This document shows, piece after piece, positions 52,791-64,000 of a stretch of DNA of 64,000 nt. The notes below the pieces were generated by a model, which had not been told where the DNA came from, did no database searches, and saw only the letters and a program-made list of their open reading frames with translations. The DNA is taken from assembly GCF_020360975.1 (NCBI RefSeq), contig NW_025408686.1, positions 1 to 64,000 on the forward strand, given 5' to 3'. Origin of the DNA: Hirsutella rhossiliensis (lineage: Eukaryota; Ascomycota; Sordariomycetes; Hypocreales; Ophiocordycipitaceae). Both the position numbers and the translations under genes were made by a program. Position 1 is the stretch's first letter. Every line of letters begins with the position of its first letter.

Positions 52791-55700
52791 ACTTTAAAAT
52801 AAATATTATTTTTATCTTTACTTATATTATTATACTTATATTATTATAACTACTTACTTTACTTTACTTACTTTATAGTCTTAGCTTAAGCTATTATTAG
52901 TAGTTTATTAGTCTATTATTCTTATTTACTATCTTAATTAAGGCCTTAAACTTATTAAGGGCTATAGCTCCTATAAACTTATATATAGGTTCTTATATAA
53001 GGTTAAGATACCCGCGCTACTTAATAAAGACCTTTTAGTATTTCCCCTTACTAACCCTTTTCTAGCGCGCGGCTTATATCTCTTTAACCTTAAACTTATC
53101 CTTTCCTTTTACTTTAATTATAAGTAGTTAAGCGTTTATTACTTTTTATTTAAGTAATAAGTTAAAGGAGGCTTTATAAAAAAGGTTTATATTAATCTTA
53201 TTATAGACCCTTATTAAGAGACTATTAAGCTTTATAACTTATAGGCTAATAACCCTTTATACTATAAACTTTATATATAGCTAATTAAGCTTCTTTTTTA
53301 GCTATACTAACCTATAGTTATAAAGGTCTAGCTATACCTTATCTCTTACTATAAACCTATTTACTAGAGCCTTAGTCTTATTAATATATTACTCTTAATC
53401 TTATACTATAGCGGCTATTATAGATTAATAATAATCTATAGTCTCTTATAGCTTTTATATAAATATAAAGGCGCGGCCCTTTAGTAATAAATTACTATAC
53501 TACTTTATTACTATATTTATAGGAAAGGGAACTAATAAAGGTAGTTTAAAGCTATATATTATAAAGAAAGGGGCTATCTTAATAAAGGTATATAGTTTAC
53601 TATTTAACGTAAGTTAGGCTATAAGGAGCTACTAGTCTTAGTTTACTTAGTTATAAGCTATAATAGCTTATAAGTAAGCCTATACTTCTTAGTTAACCCT
53701 CTTAAGCCCTTTATTAGTCTATAAGTAATATACTATATTAAGTAGCTATATAATTTAAAGTAGCTAATATAGGTACTATTAAAAGTAGCTAGTTTAATTT
53801 AATCTTTTATTACTTATAATAAAGGCTAGCTAGCTATATAAGCGAGCCTAGTACTATAAGAAGCGCTCTATATAAGACTTTATATCTATAAATAATATTA
53901 GCTTTAATACTATAAACTTATTAAGTCGGTCCTTAATTACCTATATATAGCGGTTACCGCCCTTTATAAGTAAGAGGTCTATTATAAAGTCTATTTATAT
54001 ATATATATAGAACTAGTTAAGTACTAAAAGCTACTTAAGTAGCCCTTTAAGCTATACCCTTTAAATCTTAGTATAGCTATAAATATTATAGTTATAAAGG
54101 AAGTAGCGAATATATTACTATAAGAAGGGCTAGTAAAAATCCCTTATAAGGCTTACTACTATACCTTACTAACTTAAGTAGCTTATAATACTAAAGTTAT
54201 AAATAAGCTAGACTAGCTTCTCTTAAAGCTTATTTTATTTATTTAGCTTTAGTAGTCTATCTTTCTCCTTAGCTTCTATAGTATATAGCGCGCCTAGTAC
54301 TTATAGTCTCCCCTACTAATATAAATACCCTTATAGGTCGATATAATAGTTAGCTACTTATACCTTTAGCTTTAGCTTTAAATTAAAGCGTTAAGCGCTA
54401 GACTTAATAACGCGGCGTATACTCTTATAGGTATAGTCTAAAGATAATATCCTATCCTATAAGCGTTAATAGACCTTATCTTAGAATACCTATACTATAC
54501 GCGCCCTTAGGCCGGTCTATCCCTCCTTACTAAACTAAGGTAAAGGTATAAAGGAAAGCTTATCTATTAATACTACGCCTCCCTTTACTAAGGAAGCTCT
54601 TATTTAAGTCTATAGCGCTTCTTATAAGATAAGCTATAAATCTTATACCTCGATATCTATTCTTATTAGCTAGTCTTAATCTTTTAAGGAAAGTATATCT
54701 AGGACTATAAAGTCCTACCTTAGCTAGTACTTAATTAAGAAGTTAAAGTATAAGAGATACTTTACTTAGCGGGCTTACTACTTTAAGAGGTATTAGTAAG
54801 TTATAAAGTACTTAAGGTTCTTATAGTTTATAAGAACTTTAAAGCTCTTATAGCTTTAAAGCTCTACTTACTATTACTTAAGGTAGCTAATAATTACTAG
54901 TATCTCTTTATTATAAATAGCGTAATTCCGCTCTACTAAGGTTAGCTTATAAGAGTAGAACGCTATTAGTTACTTCTACCTATCTACCTCTTAAGAGAGA
55001 GTTCCTTTAAGTACCTAGACGCTATAGTCTACTTTAATTAATATAGACCGGTCGAAGTCTTACTAAAGTAGTACTAAGGCTTATAAGAATAGGCCCTTAA
55101 GTATATAAAACGCTCCTTCTTATATAGGCCCTTAATAAAAAGTAGTTTACTTCCTAGTAATCTTATTTAAGGGTATTATAATATAAGAGAAGCCCTTAAT
55201 AAATATCTTATAATAGTTTATAAACCTAAGGAAGCTTTATATACTTATTTATATAGTTAGGGCTGCTTAGTCTTAAATCGCTTAGATCTTTATAGGATCT
55301 ACCTATATACCTATACTTATATATATAATAAAGCCTAGGTACTTAACCCTCTTAACCTTAAATTTATATTTATTTAAGTTAAAGTAGAGCTTATAAAGTT
55401 AAAAGCGCTCTAAGACCCTTTATACTTTTTATATATAGTCCTTATAAGAGCCGCTTATATAAATAAGGATATTATCTATATATAAAGAGTTAAACTTATT
55501 AAGGAAGTCTTAAAGTATATTATTAATATAACAACGCTAGAAGGTAGTAAGCGCTCTTAAAAAGCTAAAGGGCGTTATAAGCTACTTAAATAAGCTATAG
55601 TATATATAGAACGCTATCTTTTACTTATTACCCTCTAAGATCTATACTTTATAAAAAGCTTATTTTATATCTAGCTTTATAAACTACTTTACCTTTAAGA

Positions 55701-57032
55701 GGTTATAGAGCGTATTTAAGATTAAGGGTAAAAGGTAGCGGTCTAGCTTTATAATTATATTTAAAGTCCTATAATTATAGTAGAACTATATCCCGCTCTT
55801 TAATTTATATATAAATAGGACTAGCGCTCTTACTTTAAAGCTACTTACTTAAATAAAACCCTTATTTAAGAGGTCCCTTAGTATCTTCTTTAGTACTAGT
55901 AGCTCTACGTATAATATACTATATAGCGGTTTAAATAGTATAGGTAGTTCTTACCCCTTCTTATTAATATAAAGTACGATCTTATAGTCTACCCTTAGCT
56001 TATATAAGTTAAGCTTATTTACTTCCTAGGACTTAAATAGTAATAGAAGGTTATAGAAGCGCTTTAATATTTATTATTATAGCTTAGCGGTCGACTTTAG
56101 CTTCTTTATTTAAAAGGCTTTATTAATATCCGCTAAGCTAATTATATAGACTATTATATTAGCTACTACTTAGCCTTCCTCCCGCTTTACCTATTATATA
56201 GTTCTTATAAAGATAAAGGTAAGGACTTCTTAGGCTAAGTATAAAGCTTATATACTTAGTCCTATACTTATAAAACTATTATTATAGTAGACCTACTTTT
56301 ATATAGGCTTAAACTATAGCTTCTTTTAGTATAGAACTAAGTATAACTCTATATATAATAACTAAGGTTTCCTAAGGATTAAAGGAAACTCTAGTTAAGG
56401 GATTATATAAGCTATAATAAGCTTATAGTAGTTATCGACCTTTATAGCTAGCTATATAATACCCTTAATTACTATACTTTCTATTACGCTTAAGGCGCCC
56501 TTTACTTACCTTAGGGTTTTCTTTTTTACTAGTACTTATATCTCTTATATAAGCGCCTTATTAACTATAGCGTAGTATTAATAGCCCTTATCTATAAAGG
56601 CGGTAATAGGTAAGAAGTTATTAATTATAACTTATATTAAAGTAAGCTCCTTTTTTTATAGGCGGATAATTCTTCTTTCTCTCTTACTAATACTAATAAT
56701 TAAGGCTCTAGAGCTTATCTTTACTCTAGAGCTACTCTTTTTCCTTTAAGCCTAGGGGGGTGGAGTCCTCTTTATTATCTAAGGTAAGGAGCGGTTTTAT
56801 CTTTACTACTTAAACTACTATAGGCCGCTTAGCTAGAAAGAAGGGGCATTTTAGTATAAAGTATATAAACGCGCTATAATATAGGTAGCGGTCGTTAGCC
56901 TTCCTCTTCTTAATTTCCTCGCTTATTACCTACTTCGCTTACTACTTAAAGTATAAGGTAGTATAAGGGGTAGTTAATAGCGTCTTCTTACTATATTTAG
57001 CCCGGTCTATATAGGTAGCTAATATTAAGGTA
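52790..57032 (-). pseudogene. RIP-mutated Gypsy element, minus arm (gag to integrase)
   Basis: From the candidate LTR at 57,033 leftwards: a Lys/Arg-rich stretch near 57,000-56,750 in the position of gag, RT at about 55,900-55,030 with the same YIDN-type altered catalytic box near 55,480, RNase H at about 54,980-54,750, then integrase to about 53,000. The order gag-RT-RNase H-integrase is that of Ty3/Gypsy. The part 55,545-52,790 is the inverse of the plus arm. No reading frame survives. Confidence 0.65.
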
Positions 57033-57411
57033 TTTTAATAAGGACGAGGGTATATACCTAAAGTATATATAGTACGCGGCTAAGGATTAGTATAGTAATT
57101 AATTATATAATTATTTAATTATCGGTCCTATATATAGCTTTAAGGGTCTTAGGTTATTAATATAAGTCTTAGAGATTTCTTTACTTTATACCTCTTTATC
57201 TTTATTAAAGTCGCGTAACTAGCGGCCTTTACTTTAAAAGGGGAAAAATAAAATTTAAATTAACTATAATTAAGGAGGATACCTTATTAAATAATTAAGG
57301 TCTTTATAAAGCCTTTAAGTATACTTAGAAGTAAGTTAAATAAGGAGTACTAAGGGTCTTATCCCTTTAATAGGCTAATATCTATAGGAGTACGATCTTA
57401 CTTATTAAACT
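57033..57411 (+). repeat. 379 bp direct repeat, copy 2 (candidate LTR)
   Basis: See 38,874-39,252. Here it lies at the 5' end of the minus-strand Gypsy arm, as expected for an LTR. Confidence 0.7.
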
Positions 57412-60109
57412 CCTCTATAGCGACTTTCTAACTTAATATACTAATAGAAAGGGCGTAATAATAATAGGTAATGCTTTCTTCCTAAGTATATAAGTAACTA
57501 AATAAACTATTAATAGAACTTTTCTCCTTTACTATAATCCCTTCCCTTTATATTATTTATTCCTCCCTTTACTTATAAGCTATATATTTAGCTCTTTCCT
57601 ATCTTTACTTATATACTTCCTTTTTTAGATAATTATTTACTACCCTTTATATATACTCTTAAGTATTTACGTTTATTATTCTTAGAATCGTTAAGGAAAT
57701 AAAGTAGTTAGCGTCTTTACTGGTCTATAGCTTTAAGTATAGCTAGATTAAATAAGCTATAAAGTCTTATAGACTAGTTATTATCGCGTCGCTAATAGTC
57801 TTATATAAATATATAAAATTATAGTCGTTAATATCCTAGTAATAGTTTTAATATATTCCTAGGTTTTTAACTCCTTTAATTTAAGAGGGTTTAAAGCTTA
57901 GTATAAACCTTATAAGGACTATAGCTAAAGAAGCTATTACTATACTTTATTTCTAAGGAGTAATAAAGCGCGCTATAAGTATTATTAAAGTCTTTAGCCT
58001 TAAGGTAATTAACTAAGCGCTTAGTAATTTTAGAGTCTTAGGGCGAGTTAGTAGCCGCGCTATCTACCTTTCTTCCTTACTAGCTTCTTATTAGGCTATT
58101 AGTAAGGGTATAGTTATAAGTCTTTTACTCCTTTATATATTTAAAGGGGTCGTTAGTAGTAGGCAAGGAGTAAGCTTAACTAGCTATATATTTAAAAGGG
58201 AAAATAAAAGCGTTATTTCTATATAAATAAAGAGACTAGTAAGGGCGCTTAGCTCTTTCCTTTATAAATTCTAAGGTAGGGATCCTATCTTAAGGTTACT
58301 TAGGGAAAAGCTACTTAGTTTAAATAAGGAGCTTAATTTAGTTAACGCTTAAGGTAATTAAGGTCTAAGCTTATTCTCGATTCCTATTAGCGTAATTAGA
58401 TAATTAAGGGTCTTTTTAAAGAGGAGTTTTATAAAGAAACCGCGTATAGCTTAAGCGATTAAGTTAAGTTACTCTATAAAGGTAGCTAGTATAGTTAGCT
58501 CTTTTCTTACTCTCCTTACTATATAAGCTAGTTTTATATCTCTTTAAAGTAATAGTTTCTATTTACTAGGCCTATCTTAAAGGTTAATTACTTCTAGGAC
58601 TTCCTAGAAGTCTTATTCTTCTTAATCTCTTAGAATAATATAATTATATTAATAAATCTATTTATACCTAGGAATCCTTATAAGAAAGACTTAGCCGAAA
58701 GTTATTAAACCTTAATTAAATAGTATCCTTTATAGTTATTTAACCCTACTATTAAACTACTAAGAAACTCCGCTACCTTATAATATCGCTTATATATAAT
58801 TAAGTTAGTTTACTATAATAACTTAGATTTTATATATTAGCCTATTAATATAGCTTTTTATACTTATCTTTTTATCTAGCTTAAAGAAATACTAGTCTTA
58901 ATATAAGATTTTATTTATTTATAGGGCTTCTTATATTACCCTATACCTTTACTTTAGAATTACTTTAACCTCTAAGTATTACTACTTAATTATCTTAAGG
59001 TATAGCTTAACTATACCTTTAACCTAGTATTAGATTATTATTAAAGCTAAGTAGCTATATTCCTACCCTTCTTATTAATTAGTATAAGGGACTAGTATAT
59101 AGGTAAAGTTATAAGGAACTTAGAAGATATAAAGAAACTACCGCTATACTTATAAGAATATATAGAGTTTAGTATACTATTCCTCTTTCTAAGTATTAAA
59201 AATAACTAAGTTTCCTTCCTTATAGTCTTAAAAGAACGCTCCTTAATAGAGTCCCCCTTTATTTAGTCCTACTAAAAAGTTAATAACTTTAGTTATATAC
59301 CTTTATTTATATATAAAGCGACTAAGGTTAAAGGTAAGAGCGGTAAACTTAATTAAATACTCCTTATTATTTAAGTATTTATTATACTTTATATATCTAT
59401 CTTCTATATCTTTAATAGGTTCCCCTTAATAGTTAGTATAAACTAATAATAAGTAAGGTAAGGGGTATACTATATTCTTAATACCTTTTATTAAGATCTT
59501 AATTATTACGCTAAGGCTAAAGCTTATAGCCTATTATTTATTAATAGCTTTATAGAGAAAGTTATATATATTAACGATATACTTTTCTTAGTAGGCCTTA
59601 TTCGTAGTAAATCCGTTTATCTTTTTAACGCCCTTATATATTATCTAAGCGTCTTTAAGGGTAATATCTTACTATTTAATAGGGCCTATTAATATTAAGT
59701 ACTAACGATCTTTATAAATATATTAAAGAGGTTGCTTTTACCTATAAATATCTTATTAGTCTTAGTTTATAAACTTTTCCTTATCTTTAATATAGAAGCG
59801 CCCTTTACCGCTTTTTACTTTAACTTTACTATAATAAGTAAGTAAAATAAAGCTCTTACTCTTAAATAATAGTATACTAAAAAAGATAGCGGTATTCTTA
59901 AGGAGGTCTATAGCTAGGCCTAGGATACTATTTAGGTTCGCCGCTATATCTTAGGAAAGGGTAAAGTAAGTAAAAGAAAAGGAGAAGATAAGATTAAATA
60001 GTTAAGGTAAGTAGTTTTATATTATAACGCTAAGAGGCTAAGAGGGTTATATATATATATATAAGAGTTATATTAATAAAGGGGATCGTTATAAGTAGGG
60101 AAGTATATA

Positions 60110-60144
<35 letters not shown>

Positions 60145-62599
60145 GAAGAAAAAGGAAGGAAGAAGGAGGGTATAGTAAGAGAAATAAATAGTTATTAAAG
60201 CGCGCGGTTATTAGTTACTTTAGCTAGCTTTTATAGCGGTAAGGTCTTAAGCGTATTTAAGGGTTATACTTAAATAGCTTCTTTTACTAGTTATCGATTA
60301 AGGAGCTATTTAATCTCTACCCTTTTCTTCCCTTCTTTACTTTTTTTATTCCTCTTCTTCCTCTTTTATTTTCTATCTTTTTTATTTTTCTAGACCGCTA
60401 CTTCTTATCTTCTCCTTTTATAACTACCTCTTCTTCCTTATTATATCTTATAAGACCGCTAAACTTAAAACTAAAGAGCTACTAGATATTATTAACCTTT
60501 CTTTAACTTCTTTTTTATAACCTTTTCTTATTATTACTACTCTTCTTACTTAGAATTATTATACTAAGGTCTTTCCTCTTTATATAAAGTACTTTTAAGT
60601 AACGACTATCTAACTTATTTAATCTTACTTAGCTTACTTTAACTATCTTCTTTTATAGATCTATAGTTACTTCGAGACCTAGGTTTATAATAGAAATAAT
60701 ATCGGTTATTAAGGGTTTCTAATTTATATAGAAATTACCTTTTAGTTATAGGTTTTATTAAAAGCTCTTAATATTAATAGGATTAAAGTATATAGTCGCT
60801 CTCCTTTATTTTACTTTCTTAAGAGTATACTAAGTTAATATAATTAAATCGTCTTTTATACCCTTTATTATAAACGTCTGCTAATAACCTATATCCTTAT
60901 AGAAATCGCTTATCTATATAAATATTTCTTTTCTTAGCTTAGTTTAAGATAGTAAGAATACTCTTAAGTAGTTTTAATTACTTTATATAGAACTTATAAC
61001 CTTTGCCTTTATTAAGGGTATATTTAAACTTATTAAATAACTATAACTTTTACTTATAAGTATATTATATTTCCTTTTTATAAGTATATCTCTCTTTTAA
61101 GTACTACTAATAGCTCTTATACTAACTATATCTAGGATTTAACTAAGGCGCTTATTTATAAATAATAGTATTTCCCTAGATACTATAAAGCTACTTATAA
61201 CTTTAATAGATTCGCTAACTATATATATAGTTATAATTTCTATACTAACCTTAAGACTAATAAATTTTATAAGAAGTATATTAATAATAAGACCGCTTCT
61301 TATCTTCTTTATAATATCCTTATACCCTTTAGTCCTACTAAGGATTTAGAGAAAGGGAAGGAAATTAACCTTATACTTATTTTACTTAAAAAGAGATTAT
61401 ATAGTTTTAATAAGCTCTCTCTTAAGTAATAATTAAATAGTCTTTAAGTTCTCTTTATAGTAGTCTATAATAGGTTTACTAAGAGTAGGTAGCTTTATTT
61501 ATTTACTATCTTTAATAGTAAAAGTTTTTCTCTTAAGGTTATATACGTTTAATTTAATAAGTCGAAAATATATTAAAATTTATCTTATAAGCGCGTTTAT
61601 TTTCGCTATAGTAGGTCTCCCCCTTTATAATAAAGAATAAACATCCTTATCTATAAAGTAAAAAATCCTATTTTTAAAGAAGGTAGGTAGTAAGAATATT
61701 TATTTTCTTACTTTATTATTTAATTATATCTCTATTTATCTTCTTTAAGGTAGTAAAGGGTAGGTTATTATTAAGGAAGGGTAGGAAATATTATCTTTAT
61801 TTACTTAAGGAGCTTTAAGTAGAAAATTTAAAATAATAAAGTAGTAGGTAAGGCGCTTATAAATATCTTAGCTACTATAGTCGTCCTTTAATTAAATAGT
61901 TAGACGGTGCCTTAATTACTAGTTAAGTTCTAGTATACTTCTTATAATAGTTATAGATTTTTATTTTTACTGCCTTTTCCTCCCTAGCTCTTTTTTACCT
62001 CCTCCTTTTCTTATTAAATTAGCGTCTTTAAGGCTCTTATATAGAGATCCTTTTTTACTTTACTAAGTTATAATAGCTAAACCTTAATTATATACCTTAG
62101 GCCTTTCTTAGGTATCTATAGTCGCTCTTCTTTCTCTTCCTAGCTTTAATCCTTCTAAGGTTTATTAAGGAGTCGTTATAACTATAGTACTATTTAATCT
62201 AAAGCTTCTTTACTTAGTAAGGGTAGTAAATTATCTACTTTATTTATTATTTCTTCTTTCTTCCTTTTATTAAGAGTAATCTTATCTTAAAGTAACTAGT
62301 CGTCCTTAGTAAAGCACTACTAACCTTTCTTATCCTTTTTAAACTTCTTTAAATACTCTTTTAATATTATCTTATTAAGTACAATTTTATTTAAAGTCTT
62401 AATCCTATACGCCTTAAACTACTTTAAGCGTAATACTACTTAAAATAGACCGTTCTACCTTATTTAATACTTAGCTTACCTCCTTAAATTATTTAATTAT
62501 TTTATATTAAATAGTAAAATAAGGTCTTTAGGTTATATACTTTTTTCCCTTATTATATATTTATTAGCTTTATTTATCCTCTTTATTAATCGATTTTAA
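57412..62599. other. unidentified RIP-mutated sequence, right part
   Basis: This is AT-rich transposon debris. The part nearest 62,600 probably belongs to the Gypsy element whose RNase H and integrase lie to the right. No family could be assigned to the rest. Confidence 0.3.
60107..60141. repeat. TA dinucleotide run
   Basis: An almost pure TA tract of about 35 bp lies inside the RIP block. CA repeats mutate to TA under RIP, so a former (CA)n or (TA)n microsatellite are both possible. Confidence 0.7.
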
Positions 62600-63897
62600 T
62601 ATCTTATTACTCTTTTCTTAGCTTCTTTTATATCTTTTTCTTTCCTTTTTAAAACTTATACTTATACTTTAAATAATTCTTTTCTTATCTTTACTTTATT
62701 TTAGTTAATTAGTCGCTAAGTTAGGTATTCTACCTTAAAAGGTAGTACTAGTTCCTATCTATATAGTAGGTAGAAAGCTAATATTCTATAAGACTCTTTA
62801 ACTACTATTTAGTCTATAAGGACTACTTAGTTAAGGTATTTAATCTACTTACCTTTTTTCTTTATTATTTTTATAAGTACTATTACTAACCTTTAGTACT
62901 CTTATTTTACTACTATATTCGCCTTTAAATTATATACTAAAGTTTAAATAACTTTAACGCTTATATCGTTTAGGATATACTTAAAGTCTTTCTTTATTTT
63001 AAGCTCTTTATTAATTATAGTATATAGTATTATACTATACCTATAAATAATAAAGAGTATAAATTTAGTTATAGCTCTTATAGTAATTTCTTTAACTAAG
63101 GTTACTTCTACCTATTTAGTAAGGTCGTTTTATACTTCTATAAGGTATAAATACCTATAATTAAATAGTATATACTAGCTATTAAAGTAAATCTTACTTA
63201 TAAGGTAGCTAAGCGCGGTTATAGTTATAACTTCTTAGGGTCTCTTAGTTATAAAGTATTAGTATTTTTTATAGGAAGAGATTATACTATAAATATTATT
63301 TTAAAGGCTAGCCTACTAATACCTATTCTTTATAAACGTATATATAACTTATTATCCTTTATATCCTATTTATATATAGTACTTTATAATAATCCTTTAC
63401 CGTTCTTTTAAGTTATTTATAACTAATATAGGTCCCTTTTCTTTCTTCTTAGGGAGTCGCTAAAGCTTTTAATCTTTAATATAGAAATTTAGACTTTTTA
63501 GATATAGCTTTCTATAGTCTTATTTAAAAAGGCCCTCTAGCCGTTTTAACGTTTAAAGGAAGTCTATAATTATCCTCGATTCCTTTAAGTAGTCCCTTTA
63601 TAGCTTAGTCCCTTATACTACGTTTAAGTAGAAGTCTATAAATTCTTTAATATCGCCTTCTATTTCCTTATTTAATATATTAAAAGGTCCTTTAAGCTTT
63701 CTTAAGAGTCTATTAGCTATACTATTTTTCTTACCTTTAATATATTATATATTAAAGTTAAAGAGGAAAATATAGCTTATCTAGTAAGTTACTATAGCTC
63801 TAGGGATATCTTTAAGGGTACCTTTTAGTTAATAGACTAAGACCTATACGTTAGTTTCTAGGATAAAATATACGCTATATAGGTATTTTAATAGTAG
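62600..63897 (-). pseudogene. RIP-mutated Gypsy RNase H and integrase, second family, truncated at block edge
   Basis: Minus-strand reading from about 63,860: KGTLKDIPRAIVTYQISYIF, then FNIQYIKGKKNSIADRLLRK and KGPFNI (end of RNase H); further on YRYLYLIE, DLTK-VEVTLVKE, FILFIIYR, a degraded D-E-K segment KKDFKYILNDISVKVI, and the integrase C-terminal region FYLLYR-ELVLPFKVEYLT near 62,760. Stops interrupt throughout. The sequence differs from the Gypsy arms at 45-57 kb, so it is another family. It ends abruptly inside RNase H at about 63,897, where normal sequence starts. Confidence 0.8.
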
Positions 63898-64000
63898 CTA
63901 CGGCATACACCTAAAGACATACCTACGCTAACGGCAATAGCAGTAGCTAGATACCGAAGGACGAGGGGGTCTAAGGGGAACGAAGGAAACGAGAAAGCAC
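63898..64000. other. non-RIP sequence at right edge
   Basis: CpA and TpG reappear and composition normalises at once (GGCATACACCTAAAGACATA). The first 45 bases resemble the start of the 379 bp repeat, where CATACACC would correspond to TATATACC. No gene can be called in 100 bases. Confidence 0.4.

Larger units (their letters stand above)
35168..63897. repeat. RIP-saturated AT-rich block (28.7 kb)
   Basis: From 35,168 the composition changes within about 20 bases to very AT-rich sequence full of TA. CpA and TpG dinucleotides are nearly missing, and several stretches of 100-240 bases that I checked contain none, while CpG, CpC and CpT are retained. This is the dinucleotide mark of RIP carried close to completion. 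A side effect is that ATG hardly exists, so no gene can be read. The contents are decayed transposons, listed separately. Normal sequence returns at about 63,898. Confidence 0.95.

Noticed and set aside
60107..60141. TA run as a telomere or centromere repeat
   Set aside because: It is a single short tract without a higher-order unit; a RIP-converted microsatellite is sufficient.
35168..63897. A DUF3435 captain gene hidden in the RIP block
   Set aside because: I looked for a tyrosine-recombinase-like pattern but could not read one with stops every few codons, so I make no call.
1..64000. CRISPR arrays, bacterial operons, rRNA or tRNA genes
   Set aside because: Nothing of the kind was seen. 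The only tRNA-like match is the 11 nt primer binding site of the Copia element.

Overview
The window is nuclear DNA of a filamentous ascomycete (Pezizomycotina). This follows from 43-65 nt introns with GT(A/G)AG-type donors and CTAAC/CTGAC branch sites, from fungal-type Helitron, Copia and Gypsy elements, from fungal DUF3723 and kinase-like genes, and from a 28.7 kb AT-rich block carrying the mark of RIP (repeat-induced point mutation). I cannot name the species.

Two compartments meet at about 35,168. Bases 1-35,167 have balanced composition but are a transposon graveyard with few intact genes. From left to right: an intron-containing Gln/Pro-rich hypothetical gene (403-1,600, minus); a 1.1 kb helicase/foldback segment whose inverted copy lies at 14.3-15.35 kb; two broken Helitrons (4.67-5.85 and 7.36-9.87 kb, minus) with a broken MYND-finger gene between them; a solo LTR (10.2 kb); a broken kinase-like gene (10.8-11.6 kb); a Gypsy RT remnant (13.35-14.0 kb); a ferric-reductase-like gene (16.7-18.4 kb); a second kinase-like pseudogene (18.6-19.6 kb) divergent from a broken DUF3723 gene (19.76-22.66 kb); an F-box fragment between 225 bp direct repeats; a minisatellite; a young Copia element with identical 277 bp LTRs and a 5 bp target duplication (25,572-31,208); and an intact three-exon MYB/SANT gene (31,268-33,030, minus).

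A ferric reductase and a DUF3723 gene side by side, with a MYB/SANT gene nearby, is the gene company described for fungal Starship giant transposons. I infer that the 16-33 kb segment is decayed Starship cargo. No captain (DUF3435 tyrosine recombinase) could be recognised, so this stays a hypothesis.

Bases 35,168-63,897 are RIP-saturated. CpA and TpG are almost gone while CpG, CpC and CpT remain, so ATG is nearly absent and no reading frame survives. Remnants are still readable: two inverted Gypsy pol arms folded into a palindrome around 50 kb, a 5.3 kb TIR element with 263 bp inverted ends and a 7 bp target duplication nested in one arm, a 379 bp direct repeat, and a second Gypsy family (RNase H plus integrase) that ends abruptly at the right border. 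Normal composition returns for the last 100 bases.
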